A DNA stretch of 64,000 bases from Shouchella patagoniensis (lineage in GTDB: Bacteria > Bacillota > Bacilli > Bacillales > Bacillaceae_D), in the NCBI RefSeq assembly GCF_002019705.1, contig NZ_KV917377.1:3383649-3447648 (forward strand). Reading direction: 5' to 3'. Of this stretch, positions 8,922 to 17,411 are shown piece after piece. The notes beneath the pieces are model-generated. The model did no database searches. It saw only the letters and a program-made list of their open reading frames with translations, and was not told the origin of the DNA. Numbering within the stretch: position 1 is the first letter of the stretch; the number at the start of each line of letters is the position of its first letter. The translations under genes and the position numbers were made by a program.

Positions 8922-9239
8922 TTACTTTGAAAGTCTACGTAGATCGTCTTCTAACTTCGCCACTTGAATAAAACGGCTTTCTCTTATTTCCTCGCGTTTC
9001 CCTTTTAAAACGATGATTGTTGGGACGGTAAATACGAGAAACTTCCCCGCAATTTCTTTTACTTCAGTAGCATCAACTTTCGCTAGAGGGATGGATGTTT
9101 GTTCGAATAGAGGTTGGACTTGTGGCCACAGTCCATGACAAACGCTACAATTCTCCTGATAAATATAGATTGCTTTTGTTGTGTGACTTGCTAAAAAAGT
9201 TTCCAGTTCATCTAGCGAATGGACAAGTAACGGGTCCAC
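8922..9239 (-). CDS. Thioredoxin-like protein
   Basis: Thiol-disulfide protein of 105 residues, the length of a single thioredoxin domain. The redox motif is C31-S-V-C34 in ENCSVCHG rather than the WCGPC of housekeeping TrxA, and the cis-proline is in VFTVPTII near residue 73. There is no signal peptide, so it should be cytoplasmic. It starts 17 bases after the MFS gene stop on the same strand and is probably co-transcribed with it. Related to YtpP/YbdE-type thioredoxin-like proteins; partner unknown. Confidence 0.8.
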   Translation of the reverse strand: MDPLLVHSLDELETFLASHTTKAIYIYQENCSVCHGLWPQVQPLFEQTSIPLAKVDATEVKEIAGKFLVFTVPTIIVLKGKREEIRESRFIQVAKLEDDLRRLSK

Positions 9240-9256
9240 TATTAATCACCCTTCAA

Positions 9257-10480
9257 TTACGTTGTTTTTTGGGACGGTTGAAATACTTTCTGATCTTTGC
9301 CTGCAACAAGTCCAAATACGGAAATGCATAAAGAAACAATCATTAACAGAGCGAGTGGAGCGGACCACCCCTGCGTCCATTCTGCTACAGAGCCAAGCAG
9401 AATCGGACCAAGAGCCGCGATCATATAGCCAACTGATTGAGCCATCCCAGATAATTGTGAGGATTCGGCCACCGTATTTGTACGTAAGACAAAAAACATC
9501 ATTGCTAAACTAAAGGTCGTTCCTGCACCGATGCCAGCTAGGATAAGGAAAAGAACAATGGCACTTGACGAAGTGAAGGAGACACCTAGCAACCCAAAGA
9601 AAAAGAGAAGACCGGATAGAAACGCAATGAAGCATTGACTCTGCATTTTGGCAGCTATAATAGGAACAATAAACGTAGCCGGAATTAACCCAACTTGATA
9701 AATGGCCATTAACCAACCCGCTTCATGTTCATCAAACCCTTTTGATATCAATATATCAGGAAGCCAGGTAAACAAGCTATACGGAATGAATGATTGAAAT
9801 CCCATAAACAGTGTTACGGCCCAGGCTATTTTAGATTTGTATAGAGGTGTAGAAGAGTGGTTTTTCACTTTTCCAGGAACCTTTTTATTGGATGATCGAA
9901 TTTCCGGTAATCGTAAAATCAATATGACAACGGCAATCATTGAAAACAGTGCCCAGATTTGCATGGAATTACGCCAAGAAAAGATGTCGAGTGAAGCAAT
10001 CGGGACAGAAACGCCTGATGCGAGTGCGCCAAAGACATTCATCGATACAGAATAAAGACCTGTCATCACACCTACACGAAATGGAAAGCTTAATTTTATT
10101 AATCCAGGCATTAGTACGTTCCCGACGGCAATACTTAATCCGAGCAGGATTGTTCCGGTTAGCAACATGGAGGTGCCGCCAAGGGAACGAAAAATGATGC
10201 CAACCGATAAAACAATCATCGCAAGTAGCAGCATAATCTCCATCCCCATTTTTCTAGATATGCCGGGGATAAATGGAGAGAATAGACCAAATGCTAGTAA
10301 TGGAAGTGTATTAACGAAACCGACGATAGTATTCGATACACCTAAGTCTTCACGAATAAATGGAATAAGCGGTCCAACCGACGTAATCGGTGAACGTAAT
10401 GTAGCCGCGATAACGAGAATGGAAAGAAATAATAAAATTGTATAATACCGTTGTTTGGTGCGTTGAGGAAACTCTTCCAT
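9257..10480 (-). CDS. MFS transporter, CynX/NimT (YycB-like) family
   Basis: Twelve-segment secondary transporter of 407 residues. The N-terminal stretch RSPITSVGPLIPFI and the following GLSIAVGNVLMPGLIK segment are characteristic of the CynX/NimT branch, which includes cyanate-type and 2-nitroimidazole transporters. The substrate is not predictable from sequence. The ATG follows a good ribosome site (AAAGGAG on the minus strand) and the gene is probably the first of a two-gene unit with the thioredoxin-like gene. Confidence 0.82.
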   Translation of the reverse strand: MEEFPQRTKQRYYTILLFLSILVIAATLRSPITSVGPLIPFIREDLGVSNTIVGFVNTLPLLAFGLFSPFIPGISRKMGMEIMLLLAMIVLSVGIIFRSLGGTSMLLTGTILLGLSIAVGNVLMPGLIKLSFPFRVGVMTGLYSVSMNVFGALASGVSVPIASLDIFSWRNSMQIWALFSMIAVVILILRLPEIRSSNKKVPGKVKNHSSTPLYKSKIAWAVTLFMGFQSFIPYSLFTWLPDILISKGFDEHEAGWLMAIYQVGLIPATFIVPIIAAKMQSQCFIAFLSGLLFFFGLLGVSFTSSSAIVLFLILAGIGAGTTFSLAMMFFVLRTNTVAESSQLSGMAQSVGYMIAALGPILLGSVAEWTQGWSAPLALLMIVSLCISVFGLVAGKDQKVFQPSQKTT

Positions 10481-10791
10481 ATATGAACTCCTTTATGAGC
10501 TTGAAAAGCATTTGTAGTGGAACACGAATTAATGCGATCTAAGTATCTTATCATGTTGATCCTCAATAATATAGGAGTAATGGATACGATAGATGAAGGA
10601 AGGTAATTTTTGGGTCTTTGTACGAAGTCTTTGAATACAATTGAGTTGGAATGAATAGAAATTTTTATTCCATAATTTTCGCTATTTTACTAATTGAGCC
10701 GAAACTTTACGTAGGAAAAAACGTATACAACTACTATTAAACTTTTTTTGGAGATCGTTAAGAATAGGGTGATTAGAGGGGAGTGAAAGAG
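10481..10791. other. Divergent intergenic region
   Basis: Promoter space between the CynX-like gene (minus) and the next plus-strand gene. No open frame or strong repeat seen. Confidence 0.4.
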
Positions 10792-11064
10792 GTGGCGAAT
10801 AATGTGAAAAAGAAAAAAAGACATGATGGGGTGTAATGGTTATATACAATCGGGAATTGGCTCTTCATGCGATCATGTTTATTCCTCGGACTATTCGATC
10901 AATTTTTACATCTTAATGATTTAGTGATCATTGGAGGAAGTATGTTGCTTGGAATTGGAATAGGGTTATTCATGGATAATGTCGCTGCGGGTACATTGGC
11001 AGGAATCGGAGTAGGGTTAAGAGAGGCAGTTTATTCAAAAGTGAATAAAGAAGAGAACGATTGA
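10792..11064 (+). pseudogene. Small glycine-rich membrane protein interrupted by an in-frame TAA
   Basis: A GTG at 10792 behind a good GAGGGGAG ribosome site opens a lysine-rich start (VANNVKKKKRHDGV), meets TAA at 10834-10836, and the same frame then runs on to 11064. The downstream part has a hydrophobic glycine-zipper segment (IIGGSMLLGIGIGLF). A shorter product from the ATG at 10867 (65 residues) has no ribosome site. The simplest reading is a gene with a nonsense mutation. Family not recognised. Confidence 0.45.
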
Positions 11065-11208
11065 GTATTTTATCGCGCCAGATCATTGCAGTTTCTGGTG
11101 TTTTTATTATTTTAAGATTCAAAAGAGACGGGAATACCTGTACGCTAATTCGATAAGAAATGTATTTTTTGTTAATTATTGTTTGTTAAAAAGGCGGGAC
11201 CGATAGTG

Positions 11209-11999
11209 ATGAATTTACCAACTAGAATCGGGACAGATGTTGACGGCTTTATTATAAATAAAACGGCGAAAGAAAATGTACAAGACGAATTTAAAGCGGT
11301 TTTAGAAGCCGCAAAAGAATTATTATTTGATATGTTTGGAGAAAAGCTAAATAGTCTATACGTTTATGGCAGTATCGGAAGAGGAGAAGCGGTTGTAAAT
11401 AAATCTGATTTAGAATTAACAGTTATTGTTAAATCTCCAACTACTTTAATTGAGAAAGAAGAACTCAACAAAAAAACGGCAGAGCTCCTAAAAGAACATA
11501 ACGAAATCATTAAAATAGATTATGATATTGGAGAACGTACAGAAGCGTTAACTCATGAAAATTTTCACGAGTGGGGATTTTGGTTACGTCATATGTGTGC
11601 GTGTATTTACGGGGAAGATCTAGCAACTAATTTCCCGAAAATGAAGCCAAATGAAAAAATAAGTCGTGCATTAAATGGAGATCTGCATTCATCAATTGAC
11701 GATTATCTACACGAACTTACTCATAAAAATGTTTCTGAAATAAAGAAACATACGATGTTAAAAAGGATGATAAGAGGAGCGTACTTGACGATAAATGTTA
11801 AAGATGAAAGTTGGTCTACAAAGCTACAGGAGAATGTAACCATACTTCAGTCATACTTCCCAGATGAAAAGGTGTTCCACCCAAGACCTTAAAGGCTTTG
11901 CAAGAGCCTGTTCCAAATCGAGAGCTTATCTCTGTGCTTGAATTTTATAAGTTGTGGTTAAAGAATAATGAAACCGTAGGACAAGATAGGTCAGATTAA
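11209..11999 (+). pseudogene. Nucleotidyltransferase-domain protein with a 3' frameshift
   Basis: The frame has the polymerase-beta-type nucleotidyltransferase motif YGSIGRGEA followed by SDLEL, as in aminoglycoside adenylyltransferases and kanamycin nucleotidyltransferase-like proteins. The first frame stops at 11892 after FHPRP. The -1 frame continues without a stop through KTLKALQEPVPNRELI to a TAA at 11997-11999, restoring a C-terminus of about 39 residues; one missing C in a CCC run explains it. The start at 11209 follows AAAGGCGGG. Whether the truncated form is active is unknown; drug modification is only one possibility. Confidence 0.6.
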
Positions 12000-12078
12000 G
12001 CTTCAATACTACTTTAATGTGCTATTAAAATCGTACCTCAAAAGGTAGTTTATTTTCTTAAAAGGGGAATTTTAAGTG

Positions 12079-13350
12079 ATGAAACCAAGTATCCATGTCA
12101 CACCTTTACAATCTAATTTTGATGAGGAGATAGATATCGTTATACGTGGATGTAACCCTGGCGATGAGGTAACGTTAAAAGCATCTTTATTTGATGATCG
12201 TAACGAATTATTTATGTCAGAGGCGACATTTAAGGTGAGTCAGAATAGGGAAGTAGACCTTGCTAAGGAAGCGCCAATTACAGGGACGTATACAGGCGTG
12301 GATCCAAATGGTATCTTCTGGTCAGCCATACATAAAAAGAAGAAATACGATGACTATTTTTTGAAATCAAATACAAATGAATTAAAGGTATTGCTTCAAT
12401 TATACATAGAGAATAATGTTATGGATGAAGTTCAAATCAATCGGTTCTTTTATCAAGAACAGGTAAAGTGCACTCGGATTCATGAAAAGAACACGGTTGG
12501 TATGTTATACCAACCAAAAGTAAGTGGTAATTATCCTAATGTTGTATTGTTGGCAGGCTCCGATGGGGGGCAGCTTGGTCCTGCCGCTTCTTTATTAGCC
12601 TCAAAAGGGTATACGGTATTTGACCTTGCTTATTTTAATCAAGACGGTGTACCAAATCATTTAGAAAATATTCCGTTGGAGTACTTTTATCAATCGATTC
12701 AACTACTAAAGAAGCATACAAATAATGATAAAAAGGTGACTCTTATTGGGTATTCAAGGGGAGCTGAACTCGCACTTTTATTAGCATCAGAGTATGACGA
12801 ATTCTGTGCAGTTATTGCTGGGGCTCCTGGTGCTTACATAACGTCTGGTTTAAAAAATTCGATTTATGCACCAATTCCTTCTTGGACACTTAATGACGAG
12901 GCTAAACCTTATCTCAAATTTCAACATCGTCCTCGTAATATGTTTCCTCTTCTTAAGCAATGGATCTTAAGAAGACCTGCGTCTTTTTTTGGTATTTGGG
13001 AGGATAGTTTAAAGAAGTTAGATGAATTGGAAGAGAAAAGAATTAAAGTAGAACAAATCAAAGCGCCTGTATTACTCTTGTCTGGAGATAGAGATCAGAT
13101 ATGGCCCGCTTCCGAGTTTGTGAATGTTATTCAAGCGAATTTAACTGATGCAGAACATATACAATATAAAGAAGGCGGTCATTTTATCGCTTTTCCATAT
13201 GCATTGCCCCATTTGCCTTCTAACAACTACGAGCATGTGGGTGGAGGTATGATTATGGATAGTGGGGGAACAAAAAAAGCAAACGCTGCTGCGGCTAAAG
13301 ATTCATGGCCTCTTATCTGTAAATTTATTAAAAAACACACACAATCATAA
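12079..13350 (+). CDS. Acyl-CoA thioesterase/BAAT-family hydrolase
   Basis: 423-residue protein with an N-terminal beta-rich domain (about 1-130) and a C-terminal alpha/beta-hydrolase domain, the layout of acyl-CoA thioesterase and bile-acid-CoA:amino acid N-acyltransferase proteins. The nucleophile elbow is GYSRGA (serine nucleophile), an acid is likely in LSGDRDQIW and the catalytic histidine in GGHFIAFP. The C-terminal domain ends with the conserved GGxxxANAAAAKDSW pattern of this family. The bacterial substrates are unclear. Probably monocistronic, with a terminator just after it. Confidence 0.8.
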   Translation: MKPSIHVTPLQSNFDEEIDIVIRGCNPGDEVTLKASLFDDRNELFMSEATFKVSQNREVDLAKEAPITGTYTGVDPNGIFWSAIHKKKKYDDYFLKSNTNELKVLLQLYIENNVMDEVQINRFFYQEQVKCTRIHEKNTVGMLYQPKVSGNYPNVVLLAGSDGGQLGPAASLLASKGYTVFDLAYFNQDGVPNHLENIPLEYFYQSIQLLKKHTNNDKKVTLIGYSRGAELALLLASEYDEFCAVIAGAPGAYITSGLKNSIYAPIPSWTLNDEAKPYLKFQHRPRNMFPLLKQWILRRPASFFGIWEDSLKKLDELEEKRIKVEQIKAPVLLLSGDRDQIWPASEFVNVIQANLTDAEHIQYKEGGHFIAFPYALPHLPSNNYEHVGGGMIMDSGGTKKANAAAAKDSWPLICKFIKKHTQS

Positions 13351-13361
13351 TGGGAAAAATG

Positions 13362-13392
13362 AAAAAGGAACCTCAATAAAGGGGTTCCTTTT
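13362..13392. terminator. Bidirectional terminator between convergent genes
   Basis: AAAAAGGAACC pairs with GGTTCCTTTT around a short loop; it serves the hydrolase gene (plus) and fosX (minus). Confidence 0.75.
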
Positions 13393-13404
13393 CGCTATTT
13401 TATT

Positions 13405-13821
13405 TTAGTTATCAGTAGATAACATATTGTATGACACCAATCTTTGTTCCAAAGTGCCTGTATGTAATTCAAATAAGTTATTATCATAATCATAGAAGTA
13501 TAAAGAATAACCTTCGCCTTCAACCCTTTCTCGAGGAGGCTTTATATCTAAGTTAAATTCATTTATTTTATGTAAGTAATAATCAACATCTTTATCATCA
13601 ATCTTAAAAGCAACATGGTGATACGTTCTGTTAACAATTGTTTTATTCTCCATAACAGCAATCCATTGCCCGCCTATAATAAAAAAACGTTCTCTTGAAA
13701 GAGAAAATTGTTTTTCACCACTGTGGTACACTTCTTGCGCATTGAATAACCCTTTAAAAAGTTCTGTTGTTTTATCTAAATCTTTAACAACAAACGTGAT
13801 ATGACTAACACCTTCAATCAT
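13405..13821 (-). CDS. fosX: FosX-type fosfomycin epoxide hydrolase
   Basis: Vicinal-oxygen-chelate (glyoxalase-fold) enzyme that in the Listeria FosX family opens the fosfomycin epoxide with water using Mn2+. The 138 residues carry the family metal ligands at the expected numbers: His7 (VSHITF), His69 (TYHHVAF) and Glu118 (NLFELH), and the general base Glu44 (SLSRERFF) that separates hydrolytic FosX from the thiol transferases FosA/FosB. The RVEGEG and YFYDYDNNLFELHTGTLEQR stretches also match as I remember them. Single gene on the minus strand. Confidence 0.87.
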   Translation of the reverse strand: MIEGVSHITFVVKDLDKTTELFKGLFNAQEVYHSGEKQFSLSRERFFIIGGQWIAVMENKTIVNRTYHHVAFKIDDKDVDYYLHKINEFNLDIKPPRERVEGEGYSLYFYDYDNNLFELHTGTLEQRLVSYNMLSTDN

Positions 13822-14048
13822 AGAACATACCTCCTAGTTCAATTCGTGATTCAACGTTCTTTAGATACATACTACCTTAATTTTAGCGTCTGTGAAAATC
13901 ATGCCATCAGTTCGAGACAACGATAGGAACCCGGCTATTGCTTTTCCGTATTGGGAAACATAGCGATCCAGGCATAAAATTTATAATATATGATATAGTC
14001 GAAGTAATGAGTCAATGACCAAATCAAGTGGCAAGGTAGGTGATAAAA

Positions 14049-15134
14049 GTGCAAGTGAAGATAGCGTCAGAAGAAGTAGGCTCTAAGATAGTTGAGTGGT
14101 ATAGTTGCATTATCTCTGCTTCGTATGAAGAAGCGAAGGTCATTAAAAAAGAAGTAACACAATTACTAAGGCATATGGAGGAAGACGATAAAGTATTGGC
14201 GTACTATTCCCTTGTCGACTTCCGACATAATCTGTTTATTGACAAGTCAAACAAGGGTCATCATATAGTTGGAGATCTTTCCTTTATTGAAACGGATGTT
14301 GATAGGTACTTAAAATATCTCTATTACTTTATTGGGGGTCAATATGAATACACCCAAGAGAGGTACCGATCGGCTGTTAAAATGTTTCGTAAGGCAGAAA
14401 GGCTACTCGAGTATGTAAATGATGAAGCCGAAGAATCGGAATTTTATATGTACATAGGTGTAGCCTATTATCGGCTCAATCAATACCTATTTGCCACTTC
14501 CTATTTAGAACAGGCTGAAACCATATTTAACAGGTTAAACTACCATGAGAGAGCACTGAATTGTAAACAAGTACTTGGTGCAATTTTTTCAGAATTACAT
14601 CAATATGAAAAAGGGGATAACCTTCTTACTGAAGCCTTGGAAGAGTCTACGTATCCGGTAACAACTGGAATTATCTTACGTGCCTTAGCTTTAAGTAAAA
14701 TTAGACAAACAAACTATGAAGAAGCTGTTTTCTTTTTTGAAAGTGCACTAAAGATTAAAGAACACAGAGAATTCTATAACGGAGCTAAAACGCTAACAGA
14801 CCTTTCTCATACGCTTTTCAAACTAGGTCGTTACGAGTCCGCTAAAGTGATTTTTAAAAAAGCTAAAGTGAATGTGTGGTGCTTTAACAATAGTGAGTTT
14901 AAAGCAAGGTGTAAATATATAGAAGGTCTATATCTCATGTCCGATCATCATTTAATTAAAGAGGCATTAGAGGATTTAAGTCGTTTAGGAATGTATTATG
15001 AAGTATGTGAGTTGGCAGAAGAAATGATTGAAATATCAGAGAACGCAAAGGATGTTGAAAACGCTTTAGGTTATTACAGAATTGCATATAAAGGGAAGTT
15101 AGACCAAAATTTGATAGGAGATGATCAAGTATGA
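14049..15134 (+). CDS. Rap-family response regulator aspartate phosphatase
   Basis: Tetratricopeptide-repeat protein of 361 residues. The N-terminal three-helix bundle (VGSKIVEWY, then HMEEDDKVLAYYSLVDFRH) is the Rap effector domain that, in B. subtilis, binds Spo0F or ComA, and the remainder is TPR repeats (A-x-x-Y and E-x-A patterns) that bind the Phr peptide. No N-terminal DNA-binding HTH is present. I chose GTG at 14049 because AGGTAGGTGAT lies just before it; the GTG at 14040 overlaps that site. Its stop overlaps the Phr gene as ATGA. Confidence 0.9.
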   Translation: MQVKIASEEVGSKIVEWYSCIISASYEEAKVIKKEVTQLLRHMEEDDKVLAYYSLVDFRHNLFIDKSNKGHHIVGDLSFIETDVDRYLKYLYYFIGGQYEYTQERYRSAVKMFRKAERLLEYVNDEAEESEFYMYIGVAYYRLNQYLFATSYLEQAETIFNRLNYHERALNCKQVLGAIFSELHQYEKGDNLLTEALEESTYPVTTGIILRALALSKIRQTNYEEAVFFFESALKIKEHREFYNGAKTLTDLSHTLFKLGRYESAKVIFKKAKVNVWCFNNSEFKARCKYIEGLYLMSDHHLIKEALEDLSRLGMYYEVCELAEEMIEISENAKDVENALGYYRIAYKGKLDQNLIGDDQV

Positions 15135-15250
15135 AAAAAATGATATTCTCGTTTATTGCCGTTTTACTTTTATCCGTAACACCTTTCTCTACAAATGCAA
15201 TTGACGAATCCGTCATTGGCACTCAAGGAAAAACGGATATTGCAGGCTAA
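15131..15250 (+). CDS. Phr signalling-peptide precursor
   Basis: 39-residue pre-peptide: KK start, hydrophobic core (IFSFIAVLLLSV), likely signal-peptidase site after TNA (residue 23), then a 16-residue secreted part ending QGKTDIAG. It overlaps the rap stop codon by 4 bases (ATGA), the standard Rap-Phr arrangement. The C-terminal heptapeptide GKTDIAG resembles the NprX signal SKPDIVG of the B. cereus group more than the usual pentapeptides (family knowledge); the mature form is inferred. A terminator follows. Confidence 0.85.
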   Translation: MKKMIFSFIAVLLLSVTPFSTNAIDESVIGTQGKTDIAG

Positions 15251-15268
15251 GTATAAGTGAACTTTTTT

Positions 15269-15304
15269 CCTGTCTCAAAGCATTCCTTTGAGGCAGGTTT
15301 TTTT
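15269..15304 (+). terminator. Intrinsic terminator of the rap-phr unit
   Basis: CCTGTCTCAAAG pairs with CTTTGAGGCAGG around a five-base loop, followed by a run of seven T. Confidence 0.9.
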
Positions 15305-15619
15305 AAAATTTATAAGCTTGTACGGTGAATGGAGAAGGAATTCGTTATTAAGTCTCGGATGTGATACATAGTCTAAATATAGAGGGACAGTTTTTTTATT
15401 GTATACCACCTGCTTTTTTTAGAAATCTAATGTTTCGTTTGCGAATTAGCTAGCAGAAAGGAATACACATCTACGTCATAAAGAGAATGTGTATAATTTC
15501 TTAGGTTTCTACGAGGTTAGTTCTTATTTTCTATGGTTGCAAGTTGGGTTAATAATAAAAATGAAACTTTTTTTGTATCTGACAGTATATGTAGAGACAT
15601 TTTTTAAGGAGGATGAGGA
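15305..15619. other. Intergenic region without a gene
   Basis: AT-rich spacer between the rap-phr terminator and the next gene. No coding frame, repeat or clear structure seen. Confidence 0.4.
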
Positions 15620-15916
15620 ATGGAATGGGACATGGTTTTAATCGCCATAAGCATTGCGGCTGCTGGATATTTTATTGGTGATGGACTAAAAAACTTTAAA
15701 AATCCAGATGCGAAAAATCTAATGGATAAACTAGATGAAGGTGACGAGCACGAATTAATTAAAGAAAATGATGTGCATTATTTTATGGGGATATCAAAAG
15801 ACGATGCAAGAAATCTAGTTCAAGATCATTCAGATATTCCTCACGTGATCATTAACAATAAAGTGTATTTTCCAAAAAATAAATTGCGGAAATGGTTAAT
15901 CGAGCTAGGAGAGTGA
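15620..15916 (+). CDS. Small membrane-anchored HTH_17-like protein
   Basis: 98 residues. One N-terminal membrane segment (MVLIAISIAAAGYFIG) is followed by an acidic linker and a C-terminal excisionase/MerR-like winged HTH (ISKDDARNLVQDH, then KVYFPKNKLRKWL). The match to HTH_17 proteins is by pattern, from the helix-turn-helix followed by the beta-wing VYFPKNKL. It may be a membrane-tethered DNA- or protein-binding factor. Good ribosome site AAGGAGGATGAGG. Function unknown. Confidence 0.65.
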   Translation: MEWDMVLIAISIAAAGYFIGDGLKNFKNPDAKNLMDKLDEGDEHELIKENDVHYFMGISKDDARNLVQDHSDIPHVIINNKVYFPKNKLRKWLIELGE

Positions 15917-15949
15917 CACAACAGAACAGAGATTTAAACGGAAGTATGA

Positions 15950-16078
15950 GAGACTTTAACGTTTGAAGAACTTAATGAAATAGCAAAAGACATACTGAAG
16001 AAAGAGCAACCTATGCGTGAAAGTGGTGCTCTTTTATTTTTGTGTGAACTAGGCAAATTCATCATGAATAACGAGTGA
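15950..16078 (+). pseudogene. Remnant or frameshifted small gene
   Basis: A 42-codon open frame with protein-like composition (LTFEELNEIAKDILKKEQ, then GALLFLCELGKFIMNNE) follows an in-frame TGA. It has no start codon of its own near the front, whereas an ATG at 15946 lies in another frame, so a single-base frameshift near 15950 would join them. The AAAGAGCA/TGCTCTTT hairpin at 16001-16035 lies inside this frame. No family recognised. Confidence 0.35.
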
Positions 16079-16380
16079 GATGATAAATGAAGCTAGTTAG
16101 ATCGTGCTTTTCTCTTATAAGTAATCTTAATACTTTAACGATAGAGAAAATAGTTATGGAAACAAGGATCGCTGAATAAACAACCGCAAAAAGGACCTCT
16201 ATCTATCACCCTCCTATATTTAAAATGTCTTCATTATTTAAAAAATAAGAATCATCTATAACTAGGTTAAGTTACAATAGAGTCAATCTCCTCGTTTTAC
16301 AGGAGTGAACGTCTTCAAAGGACTCTATTTGATTCTGTCGAATGATATAGAGAAGAATGCATAATAAATCGGAGGTTCTT
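16079..16380. other. Intergenic region without a gene
   Basis: No convincing open frame, terminator or repeat. Probably carries the promoter of the YjbR-like gene. Confidence 0.4.
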
Positions 16381-16797
16381 ATGGATGAACTTGAATTAAT
16401 ACAAAAGAGAATGAAGGCTTTCGAAAAACACGGAAATTCTTTAGTGGGAGCGAAAGTGTATTATCGTGGAGACTGGGACGCGTATTACTTTGATATCGCT
16501 GGAAAGCAATTCGGGATAATGAGCCCTAAACCGAGTAAAGAAGCGTTAATCACTTTAAAAAATCTTCCTGAAAAAAATGAAGAATTAAGAGAAATGTACG
16601 AAGATGTGATCCCTGGTTATTATGCAAATAAAAACCACTGGAATTCAATCATGCTCCATACGTCAGAGCTTAGTGATGAGGAAATTCAATTATTCATTAC
16701 GGTATCTTACGAATTAGTATTGAAAAAATTCCCCCTAAAGGAGCGTAAGCGAATTAGCGAGTTAAGTACCGTTTCGGGTGAAAATGAGGACAACTAA
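16381..16797 (+). CDS. MmcQ/YjbR-family protein
   Basis: 138-residue cytoplasmic protein of the MmcQ/YjbR fold (often labelled DNA-binding, though function is unproven). Recognisable stretches are KVYYRGDWDAYYFDIAGKQFG, the KNHWNSIML segment with the conserved HW, and DEEIQLFITVSYELV. The start at 16381 is fixed by a GGAGG ribosome site; the ATG at 16357 has none. The next gene begins 31 bases later. Confidence 0.78.
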   Translation: MDELELIQKRMKAFEKHGNSLVGAKVYYRGDWDAYYFDIAGKQFGIMSPKPSKEALITLKNLPEKNEELREMYEDVIPGYYANKNHWNSIMLHTSELSDEEIQLFITVSYELVLKKFPLKERKRISELSTVSGENEDN

Positions 16798-16828
16798 CTT
16801 GGTAAGAGGAAGAAATGAGGAGCGGGAT

Positions 16829-17332
16829 ATGAATCATCTGAAATTTAATGAATTTATAAGAATAGCTAAAAAACTAAATGAGCATCATATCATTCCTTTA
16901 TTAATGGGTTCTGTTGGTTTAGAAGTCGTTACTGGTGTAAGTTGGGACGCCAAAGATTTAGATATTCATGTTCCGGGTGACAAAAGAGGTTGGGACGTGC
17001 CACCTGATCGATCAATCGATAACTGGAATGACATTGTAACCATCATGAATGCAATGGAATATCACTTAATTGATTTGCATGAACATGAATTTAAGAAAAA
17101 TGGGTCATCAGTTGAGTTTGGTATTATTGATACGCTACCAAGCTTCGCAGGCGTACAACTAGAAGATTTAGAAATGCATCAAAAGGGAGACGTAAACTAT
17201 TACTTGCTAGATCCAGAGCAATACTTATGTGTTTACGAGGCTTCCATGAAGGATAGTTATCGAGCAGAGAAGAACAATCATAAAGATCTTAAAAAAATAG
17301 AATACTTGAGAAGCATGAGTAGACATGCTTAA
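16829..17332 (+). CDS. Nucleotidyltransferase-like protein
   Basis: 167-residue protein with GSVGLEVVTG followed by AKDLDIHVPGD, the GS...DxD pattern of nucleotidyltransferase-fold proteins; the closing YYLLDPEQYL segment also occurs in such proteins. Similar proteins are sometimes mislabelled phosphoribosylanthranilate isomerase. The ATG at 16829 follows AGGAGCGGG; the longer frame from 16778 overlaps the previous gene. Activity not predictable; an RNA- or drug-modifying role would be speculation. Confidence 0.55.
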   Translation: MNHLKFNEFIRIAKKLNEHHIIPLLMGSVGLEVVTGVSWDAKDLDIHVPGDKRGWDVPPDRSIDNWNDIVTIMNAMEYHLIDLHEHEFKKNGSSVEFGIIDTLPSFAGVQLEDLEMHQKGDVNYYLLDPEQYLCVYEASMKDSYRAEKNNHKDLKKIEYLRSMSRHA

Positions 17333-17411
17333 GGTTTTTGTACGTACGGAATGTTTTATGGGAGGAAGATTTTAAAAATGAAGTAAGTAATAGAGCAAAA
17401 GGAGAGATTTC

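Noticed and set aside
16001-16040. AAAGAGCA/TGCTCTTT hairpin as a terminator
   Set aside because: It lies inside a protein-like open frame (15950-16078), so I treat it as coding sequence of a remnant.
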